Shown here piece after piece: positions 7,128-12,533 of a stretch of 12,533 nucleotides of DNA. Each line of letters starts with the position of its first letter. Position 1 is the stretch's first letter. Source of the stretch: Darwinimomas sp963643215 (GTDB taxonomy: Bacteria > Bacillota > Clostridia > Lachnospirales > Lachnospiraceae); assembly GCA_963643215.1 (NCBI GenBank), contig CAVIJY010000049.1, positions 1 through 12,533 on the forward strand. Reading direction: 5' to 3'. The position numbers were made by a program, and so were the translations under genes. The notes under the pieces were generated by a model. The model did not search any database. It was not told the origin of the DNA and saw only the letters and a program-made list of their open reading frames with translations.

Positions 7128-7907
7128 ATGAAGGATATCAGGCTTGAGCAGACCGATGCAGTGCTGTTCGATCTGGACGGAACAGTTTACTACGGCAGCA
7201 AGATCATACCGGGAGCGAACGAGGCTATCACATACTTCAAGGAGCATGGCAAGCGTGTATACTTCACGACGAACAATTCGACCAAGACCCGCCGGCAGAT
7301 ATTTGAACGGCTCACTGGTATGGGCGTGATGTGCGAGCTGACGGAGGTGCTGACAAGCGGATATCTGGCTGCGCAGTACGCGAAGAAGACCGGGATGAAG
7401 GATATATATGTATTCGGCTCGGAGGATCTGAAGGCGGAGCTGCGCGGCGCGGGGGTAGAGGTAAATGAGTCCGAGGATGCGGAGAACCTGCTCATCGGGT
7501 TCAATACATCCATGACATATGACGGGTTGACGGCGGCTATTCAGGTGGCGCTTCATGCCAGAACCATCATCGCCTGCAACAGAGAGAGGCTCTTCCCCGG
7601 AGAGGGAGCGAGGCTGATGCCGGGCTGCGGAGCCATGACGGCGCCTATAGAATGGTGCGTGAATCGGCAGGCGGATCTGATCATAGGAAAGCCCAATACA
7701 TATTTTGTGGACTATCTGTCGGAGAGCTGCGGCTATGAGACAGACCGTATTCTGGTAGTCGGGGATTCATATGAGAGCGATATCCGCATGGCGCATGCCG
7801 CGGGAACAAGAGCGATACTTCTGAACAGAAAGCATCATGATGATGTGATGACACTCGATACCATCGGCCAGATACCGCAATATTTTGAAGGAAGTAGCAG
7901 TTTATGA
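7128..7907 (+). CDS. HAD-IIA family sugar/polyol phosphatase (NagD-like)
   Basis: This 259-residue HAD hydrolase of subfamily IIA has all four motifs. VLFDLDGTVYYG supplies the nucleophile Asp15 and acid Asp17. TTNNST (47-52) is motif II. IIGKPN holds Lys188, and VVGDSYESDI supplies Asp213 and Asp218 for Mg2+. The middle cap domain, about 80-180, contains the family segment LIGFNTSMTYDGL. Such enzymes hydrolyse small phosphomonoesters such as glycerol phosphate, phosphoglycolate or sugar phosphates. Its stop overlaps the rfbG start in an ATGA, so it is built into the CDP-sugar gene set and is not a stray neighbour. Its substrate may be part of the pathway, for example a phosphorylated polyol or sugar in the glycan, but this is inference. 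Confidence 0.88.
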   Translation: MKDIRLEQTDAVLFDLDGTVYYGSKIIPGANEAITYFKEHGKRVYFTTNNSTKTRRQIFERLTGMGVMCELTEVLTSGYLAAQYAKKTGMKDIYVFGSEDLKAELRGAGVEVNESEDAENLLIGFNTSMTYDGLTAAIQVALHARTIIACNRERLFPGEGARLMPGCGAMTAPIEWCVNRQADLIIGKPNTYFVDYLSESCGYETDRILVVGDSYESDIRMAHAAGTRAILLNRKHHDDVMTLDTIGQIPQYFEGSSSL

Positions 7908-8941
7908 GAATATTTGTCACAGGACATACCGGCTTTAAGGGCACATGGCTGTGCCGTATGCTGATAAATGCCGGACATGAGGTGACCGGATACGCTCTTG
8001 CGCCGGAGTGCGACAGCTTCGACGGCAGGAGCTTTTTCGATATATCCGGAGTCGAGGGGAGTATGAGCTCCGTCATCGGAGATATCCGGGACGGGGAAGC
8101 GGTATACAGAGCCATGAAGCAGGCGCAGCCCGAGATTGTGATACATATGGCGGCGCAGCCGCTGGTGAGGGAGTCCTACAAAAGGCCGGCATATACATAT
8201 GAGACCAATGTCATGGGCACGGTCAATGTGCTGGAGGCTGTAAGGCGCCTTGAATGCGTGAGATCCGTGGTCAATGTGACTACAGATAAGGTTTACGACA
8301 ATCTCGAGGAGCAGCGCGGGTATGTGGAAAGCGACAGGCTGGACGGATATGATCCTTACTCAAATTCCAAATCATGCTCAGAGCTGGTGACGCATTCGTA
8401 TCAAAGATCATTTCTGCGGGAGGCAGGAATATCTGTATCTACTGTACGCGCCGGCAATGTGATCGGAGGCGGAGATTTCGCAAAGGATCGCATCATTCCC
8501 GACTGCGTGCGCTCAGCGGTAAAAGGCGAGCCGATCGTGGTCAGAAGTCCGCATTCCGTGCGTCCGTTTCAATATGTGATGGAGCCGCTTGGCGTATATG
8601 TAAAGCTGGCTGTGAGCCAGATAGAAAGACCTGAGCTGGCAGGAAGCTACAATGTAGGGCCGGAGCTGACAGACTGCGTGGAGGTGCGTGAGCTGACAGA
8701 AGCATTTGTCAGGGCATGGGGCGACGGAGCCTCATGGCAGGAAAGAGCCGAGGGCGGCCCGCATGAGGCGGGGCTTCTGATGCTTGACTGCACGAAGATA
8801 AAGCGGACTCTGGGCTGGAGGCCGAGATATGACATACACAGGGCTGTGGAGGAATCAGTCAGGTGGTATAAGGCATATGCGCGGGGCGAGGATATCCGTG
8901 CCGTGATGGATGAGCAGATAAGAGCGTTTGAGAGGGCATGA
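7904..8941 (+). CDS. rfbG: CDP-glucose 4,6-dehydratase
   Basis: This 345-residue short-chain dehydrogenase-type enzyme converts CDP-glucose to CDP-4-keto-6-deoxyglucose using bound NAD+. GHTGFKGTWL (7-16) is the RfbG form of the glycine motif. MAAQPLVRESY (82-92), TNVMGTVNVLEA (101-112) and NVTTDKVYDN (124-133) are family signatures. DPYSNSK gives Tyr152 and Lys156, and RAGNVIGGGDFAKDRIIPD (182-200) with RPFQYVMEPLGVY follows. It has VTTDKVY where many relatives have a Cys or Thr after DK, a minor change. The start overlaps the HAD phosphatase stop. It acts directly between RfbF and RfbH. Confidence 0.95.
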   Translation: MRIFVTGHTGFKGTWLCRMLINAGHEVTGYALAPECDSFDGRSFFDISGVEGSMSSVIGDIRDGEAVYRAMKQAQPEIVIHMAAQPLVRESYKRPAYTYETNVMGTVNVLEAVRRLECVRSVVNVTTDKVYDNLEEQRGYVESDRLDGYDPYSNSKSCSELVTHSYQRSFLREAGISVSTVRAGNVIGGGDFAKDRIIPDCVRSAVKGEPIVVRSPHSVRPFQYVMEPLGVYVKLAVSQIERPELAGSYNVGPELTDCVEVRELTEAFVRAWGDGASWQERAEGGPHEAGLLMLDCTKIKRTLGWRPRYDIHRAVEESVRWYKAYARGEDIRAVMDEQIRAFERA

Positions 8942-9031
8942 GCCGACAGACCGGGACAGGCAGATCCGGGGTGCACATCGGACAGGAAGAACCTGACAGC
9001 GCCGTGTGCAGGATACGAAATAAAGAAAGTC
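8942..9031. other. rfbG-rfbH spacer
   Basis: This roughly 100-base spacer has no frame worth calling and no promoter I can defend. GACAG occurs four times, starting at 8945, 8955, 8981 and 8995, with irregular spacing. It ends at the rfbH ribosome site, AGAGGT at 9032-9037. Confidence 0.4.
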
Positions 9032-9042
9032 AGAGGTAGCAT

Positions 9043-10377
9043 ATGGGGGACATGACACAGGAGCAGATGAGAGAGCAGATACTTTCTCTGGTGAGGGAGT
9101 ATTGCGAGACATATCACAATCAGAATAAGGAGTTTCATCCCGGAGACAGGATAAACTATGCGTCAAGGGTATATGACGGCGATGAGATGGTCAATCTGGT
9201 GGACAGCGCGCTGGAGTTCTGGCTGACATCCGGAAGATATACCGCGCAGTTTGAAAAGAAGCTGGGAGAATATCTGGGAGTGCCGTATGTATCCATGGTC
9301 AACTCAGGCTCCTCTGCCAATCTGTGTGCCTTTATGGCGCTCACATCGCCGCTTCTGAAGGAAAGACAGATCCTTCCGGGAGACGAGGTCATCACGGTAG
9401 CAGCGGGATTTCCGACTACGGTGACTCCGTTCATCCAGTATGGGGCGGTTCCGGTATTTGTAGATGTCACCATACCCCAGTACAATATAGATGTATCCAT
9501 GCTTGAGGAGGCTCTATCGGAGAAAACGAAGGCGATCATGATAGCTCATACGCTGGGCAATCCGTTTGACCTTGCCTCTGTGTGCGCATTTGCCAGAAAG
9601 CACGGACTGTGGCTGATAGAGGACAATTGTGATGCGCTGGGAAGCAGATATCTCATCGACGGACAGTGGCGCCTTACGGGTACTGTAGGGGACATCGGGA
9701 CATCGAGCTTTTATCCGCCGCATCATATGACCACGGGCGAGGGCGGCGCGGTTTATACGAGCGATCCGCTGCTGCACAGAATCATCCGCTCCATGCGTGA
9801 CTGGGGAAGGGACTGTATGTGCGCTCCCGGTCAGGACAATCTGTGCGGTCACAGATTTGACCGCCGGTACGGACAGCTCCCGACGGGCTATGATCACAAG
9901 TATGTATATTCGCACTTCGGGTACAATCTGAAGGCTACGGACATGCAGGCGGCCATAGGCTGTGCGCAGATAGATAAATTTCCGTCATTTGCGCAGAGAC
10001 GCAGACAGAACTTCAGGATGCTGAAGGAGGGACTGGCCGATCTGCAGGACAGGCTGATACTTCCAGAGGCTGCCTGCAACAGCGATCCGAGCTGGTTCGG
10101 GTTCCTCATCACATGCAGAGAGGGCATACGCAGAGATGATGTGGTCAAGGCGCTGGAGGGCGCAAATATCCAGACCAGAATGCTCTTTGCAGGCAATCTG
10201 ACAAAGCATCCGTGCTTTGATCAGATGAGGGAAAAGGGGAGCGGATACCGTATTGTAGGGGATCTGAAGCAGACAGACAGGATCATGAACGATTCATTCT
10301 GGATAGGTGTATATCCGGGGATGGACGAGGCGAGAATCTCATATATGCTTCAAAAGCTGCACGAGGCGGTTTGTTGA
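9043..10377 (+). CDS. rfbH: CDP-6-deoxy-4-keto-hexose 3-dehydrase (E1, RfbH/AscC type)
   Basis: This 444-residue PLP enzyme of the DegT/DnrJ/EryC1 fold removes the C3 hydroxyl of CDP-4-keto-6-deoxyglucose, the committing step to 3,6-dideoxyhexoses. NSGSSANLCAF (87-97) is the PLP phosphate region, and EDNCDALGS carries the PLP-contacting Asp194. In SFYPPHHMTTGEGG, His227-His228 sits where aminotransferases have the PLP lysine, which marks a dehydrase and not a transaminase. The [2Fe-2S] ligands are Cys196, Cys258, Cys260 and Cys268, giving the C-X-C-X7-C pattern of the Yersinia E1. HFGYNLKATDMQAAIGCAQ is typical. AGAGGT lies 5 bases before the ATG. The E3 ferredoxin-type reductase normally needed is not in the window. 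The stop codon overlaps the greA promoter. Confidence 0.95.
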   Translation: MGDMTQEQMREQILSLVREYCETYHNQNKEFHPGDRINYASRVYDGDEMVNLVDSALEFWLTSGRYTAQFEKKLGEYLGVPYVSMVNSGSSANLCAFMALTSPLLKERQILPGDEVITVAAGFPTTVTPFIQYGAVPVFVDVTIPQYNIDVSMLEEALSEKTKAIMIAHTLGNPFDLASVCAFARKHGLWLIEDNCDALGSRYLIDGQWRLTGTVGDIGTSSFYPPHHMTTGEGGAVYTSDPLLHRIIRSMRDWGRDCMCAPGQDNLCGHRFDRRYGQLPTGYDHKYVYSHFGYNLKATDMQAAIGCAQIDKFPSFAQRRRQNFRMLKEGLADLQDRLILPEAACNSDPSWFGFLITCREGIRRDDVVKALEGANIQTRMLFAGNLTKHPCFDQMREKGSGYRIVGDLKQTDRIMNDSFWIGVYPGMDEARISYMLQKLHEAVC

Positions 10378-10401
10378 CAAGCCGTGCATTTGTGTTATAA
10401 T
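10374..10401 (+). promoter_or_regulatory. Strong sigma-A promoter of greA-lysS
   Basis: TTGACA (10374-10379) and TATAAT (10396-10401) are both perfect consensus with a 16-base spacer, and TG at 10393-10394 makes an extended -10. Transcription should start near 10408-10409. The -35 box overlaps the rfbH stop codon (10375-10377). Confidence 0.92.
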
Positions 10402-10416
10402 CGTGCGGAACGCACG
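10402..10416 (+). promoter_or_regulatory. Palindrome over the greA transcription start
   Basis: CGTGCG-GAA-CGCACG is a perfect inverted repeat lying directly after the -10 box and across the expected start site. It could be an operator, or in read-through RNA a small hairpin. No T run follows, so it is not a standard terminator. Confidence 0.5.
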
Positions 10417-10499
10417 GCGTAGCGGGACTCGGACATATGGTATGACCGGGGCAGACCTGCAATGTGAGCCGTGCGCTATTATGCGTTTTGGAGGATGAG
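10408..10499 (+). promoter_or_regulatory. Structured 5' leader of greA
   Basis: The leader of about 90 bases can fold. CGCACGGC (10411-10418) is the exact complement of GCCGTGCG (10468-10475), closing a large loop. Inside it 10428-10437 pairs with 10441-10450 (one A-A mismatch, one G-T pair, loop TGG). The ribosome site GGAGG (10490-10494) lies outside the closing stem. GCCGTGC also occurs at 10381-10387, upstream of the start site. An 18-codon frame from ATG 10442 ends in TGA at 10496-10498, one base before the greA ATG. Folding is from reading by eye. Confidence 0.5.
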
Positions 10500-10991
10500 A
10501 TGCCGGATATTAAGAAAACCATACTTACTCATGAAGGTTTAAAGAAATACGAGGATGAGCTGAACAACCTCAAGGTCGTCAGAAGGCAGGAGGTTGCACA
10601 GAAGATCAAGGAGGCGCGCGAGCAGGGAGACCTCTCGGAGAATGCGGAATATGACGCGGCCAAGGATGAGCAGAGGGATATCGAGGCAAGGATCGAGGAG
10701 CTTGAGGAGCTTCTCAAGAATGTCGAGGTATATACGGATGATGATGTCAAAAAGGATGTGGTGAGCATCGGATCGTTCGTAAAGCTCAGAGACGAGGAGA
10801 ACAAGGACGAGTTCGAGTTCAAGATCGTCGGATCCACGGAGGCGACCTCACTGGGAGGTGCGATGAGCAATGAATCTCCTGTAGGAAAGGCTATCCTCGG
10901 CAAGAAGAAGGGTGATGTCGCAGTTGTGGAGATGCCGGGTGGAGGATCATTTAAGTACAAGATAATGAGCATATCCAAGAACGGACGGTAA
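10500..10991 (+). CDS. greA: Transcription elongation factor GreA
   Basis: This 163-residue factor enters the secondary channel of RNA polymerase and stimulates cleavage of backtracked RNA. The N-terminal coiled coil spans about 10-76. Its tip has GDLSENAEYDAAKDEQ, with Asp44 and Glu47 at the catalytic acidic positions. The C-terminal FKBP-like domain (about 84-160) contains the conserved SNESPVGKAILGKKKGD and ends KYKIMSI. The start at 10500 is set by GGAGG five bases upstream; an in-frame GTG at 10464 is not needed. It has its own strong promoter and is followed after 46 bases by lysS with no terminator between, an operon arrangement seen in Clostridia. Confidence 0.97.
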   Translation: MPDIKKTILTHEGLKKYEDELNNLKVVRRQEVAQKIKEAREQGDLSENAEYDAAKDEQRDIEARIEELEELLKNVEVYTDDDVKKDVVSIGSFVKLRDEENKDEFEFKIVGSTEATSLGGAMSNESPVGKAILGKKKGDVAVVEMPGGGSFKYKIMSISKNGR

Positions 10992-11025
10992 AAAGCACAG
11001 CTTCAGAAATCTGTATCAATACCAT

Positions 11026-11031
11026 AAGGAG
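11026..11031 (+). promoter_or_regulatory. Ribosome binding site of lysS (GTG start)
   Basis: AAGGAG lies 6 bases before a GTG at 11038. No ATG with a comparable site is nearby, so lysS starts with GTG. Confidence 0.8.
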
Positions 11032-11037
11032 AAAAAA

Positions 11038-12533
11038 GTGGCAGAGAACCGGGAAAATATCAATCAGGCGGCCGAGCAGGATGTGCACAAGCTGATGCAG
11101 GTAAGGCTGGACAAGCTCCATGAGCTTCAGGAGTCCGGAAGAGATCCGTTCACCATCACGAGATACGATCAGACAGAGCATACGCAGCAGATAAAGGATG
11201 CGTACGAAAAGTATGAGAATCAGGATGTCTCGCTGGCGGGTCGTATGATGAGCAAGAGAATCATGGGCAAGGCTTCATTTGCCAATCTTTCAGACCTGCA
11301 GGGCAATATACAGCTTTATGTATCAAGAGACAGTCTGGGCGAGGAGAGCTATGCTGACTTCAAGAAGATGGATATCGGTGATATCATCGGAGTCAGAGGA
11401 TATGTATTTAAGACAAAGACGGGTGAGATCTCCGTTCATGTAAAGGAGCTGACGCTGCTTTCAAAAAGCCTTCAGCCGCTTCCCGAGAAGTTTCACGGAC
11501 TGACAGATACGGATACGAGATATCGTCAGAGATATGTGGATCTGATCATGAATCCTGAGGTCAAGGATACATTTATCAAGCGCTCCCGCATCATCGCGAC
11601 CATCCGCAGATTTCTGGACGGTCAGGGCTTCATAGAGGTGGAGACACCCATGCTTGTATCCAATGCGGGCGGTGCGGCGGCAAAGCCATTTGAGACGCAC
11701 TTCAACGCGCTTGGGGAGGATCTAAAGCTACGCATATCACTGGAGCTGTATCTGAAGAGGCTGATAGTGGGCGGACTTGAAAGGGTGTATGAGATCGGCC
11801 GTGTGTTCAGAAATGAAGGCCTTGATACCAGACACAATCCCGAGTTTACGCTGATGGAGCTTTATCAGGCCTATACGGACTATCACGGCATGATGGATCT
11901 GACCGAGAATATGTTCCGCTATGTGGCGCAGGAGGTTCTGGGGACGACCACCATCGTGTATAACGGTGTGGAGATGGATTTGGGAAAGCCGTTCGCACGC
12001 ATCACTATGAACGAGGCCATCAGAGAGTATGCCGGTGTGGATTTTGACAAGATCGACAATCTCGAGGATGCGCGCGCCGCAGCAAGAGAAAAAGGCATAG
12101 AGTACGAGGAGCATCATAAGCGCGGAGATATCATCAATCTGTTCTTTGAGGAGTTCTGCGAGGACAAGATGATACAGCCGACATTTGTCATGGATCATCC
12201 TATAGAGATCAGTCCGCTGACGAAGAAGAAGCCGTCAGATCCGCGGTATGTGGAGCGATTTGAGATGTATATGAACGGCTGGGAGATGTGCAATGCATAT
12301 TCTGAGCTGAATGATCCTATAGATCAGCGAGAGAGATTTGCCGAGCAGGATAAGCTCGCCGATATGGGCGATGAGGAGGCTAATCATACTGATGAGGACT
12401 TCCTGAATGCCCTGATGATCGGTATGCCGCCGACCGGAGGCATCGGATACGGTATCGACAGGCTGTGCATGCTGCTGACGGATTCCGCAGCCATAAGGGA
12501 TGTGCTGCTGTTCCCGACGATGAAGAGTTTGGA
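11038..12533 (+). CDS. lysS: Lysyl-tRNA synthetase, class II (partial, 3' end beyond window)
   Basis: This enzyme charges tRNA-Lys with lysine. The 498 residues present are nearly full length and the frame is open to the window edge. After a charged N-terminal helix, the OB-fold anticodon-binding domain shows LAGRMMSKRIMGKASFANLSD. Class II motif 1 is FLDGQGFIEVETPML. Motif 2 is RVYEIGRVFRNEGLDTRHNPEFTLMELYQ. ISPLTKKKPSDPRYVERFE and NAYSELNDPIDQRERF are LysS signatures. Motif 3 is GGIGYGIDRLCMLLT, followed by the terminal LLFPTMK. It starts at GTG 11038, 46 bases after greA, and probably shares the greA promoter. No T-box or other lysS-specific leader fits in the short spacer. Nothing essential seems to be missing before the edge. 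Confidence 0.97.
   Translation, partial: MAENRENINQAAEQDVHKLMQVRLDKLHELQESGRDPFTITRYDQTEHTQQIKDAYEKYENQDVSLAGRMMSKRIMGKASFANLSDLQGNIQLYVSRDSLGEESYADFKKMDIGDIIGVRGYVFKTKTGEISVHVKELTLLSKSLQPLPEKFHGLTDTDTRYRQRYVDLIMNPEVKDTFIKRSRIIATIRRFLDGQGFIEVETPMLVSNAGGAAAKPFETHFNALGEDLKLRISLELYLKRLIVGGLERVYEIGRVFRNEGLDTRHNPEFTLMELYQAYTDYHGMMDLTENMFRYVAQEVLGTTTIVYNGVEMDLGKPFARITMNEAIREYAGVDFDKIDNLEDARAAAREKGIEYEEHHKRGDIINLFFEEFCEDKMIQPTFVMDHPIEISPLTKKKPSDPRYVERFEMYMNGWEMCNAYSELNDPIDQRERFAEQDKLADMGDEEANHTDEDFLNALMIGMPPTGGIGYGIDRLCMLLTDSAAIRDVLLFPTMKSL

Noticed and set aside
10402..10416. Intrinsic terminator of the glycan operon
   Set aside because: The stem is only 6 bp, no T run follows, and it lies across the greA start site.

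Overview
The window is one end of a cell-surface polysaccharide locus followed by the first two genes of a housekeeping operon. All genes run on the + strand. The organism looks like a Firmicute of moderate GC, probably a Clostridia/Lachnospiraceae-type bacterium. This is inferred from GGAGG-type ribosome sites, heavy use of ATA and AGA/AGG codons, a near-perfect TTGACA / TG-N-TATAAT promoter, and a greA-lysS gene pair. It is not proven.

Layout. Positions 1-215 hold no convincing gene. Then come rfbB and rfbD (two of the four dTDP-L-rhamnose steps), a spacer with three 42-bp degenerate repeats, a family 8 glycosyltransferase, a spacer of 22 phase-locked heptamers, and a family 2 glycosyltransferase with a repetitive linker. 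An 88-base run of N follows, then a DUF1016/YhcG-type PD-(D/E)XK nuclease gene that looks foreign to the pathway. After that come a GtrA-type membrane protein, rfbF (glucose-1-phosphate cytidylyltransferase), a HAD-IIA phosphatase, rfbG (CDP-glucose 4,6-dehydratase) and rfbH (the PLP/[2Fe-2S] 3-dehydrase). A strong promoter whose -35 box overlaps the rfbH stop codon drives greA and lysS; lysS runs off the window end.

How the genes fit together. RfbB and RfbD make a rhamnose donor, given RfbA and RfbC from elsewhere. RfbF, RfbG and RfbH convert glucose-1-phosphate through CDP-glucose and CDP-4-keto-6-deoxyglucose towards a CDP-3,6-dideoxyhexose. The E3 reductase partner and the final reductase/epimerase are not in the window. 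The two glycosyltransferases would place sugars on a lipid-linked glycan, and GtrA may move a lipid-linked sugar across the membrane. Several junctions are 4-bp ATGA overlaps (rfbB/rfbD, gtrA/rfbF, HAD/rfbG), which suggests translational coupling.

The most unusual features lie between genes. They are the heptamer array, the 42-bp repeats, and a greA leader in which one 8-base element can pair with three different partners, two of them present only in RNA that reads through from the polysaccharide operon. I saw no RNA genes, CRISPR array or insertion sequence.
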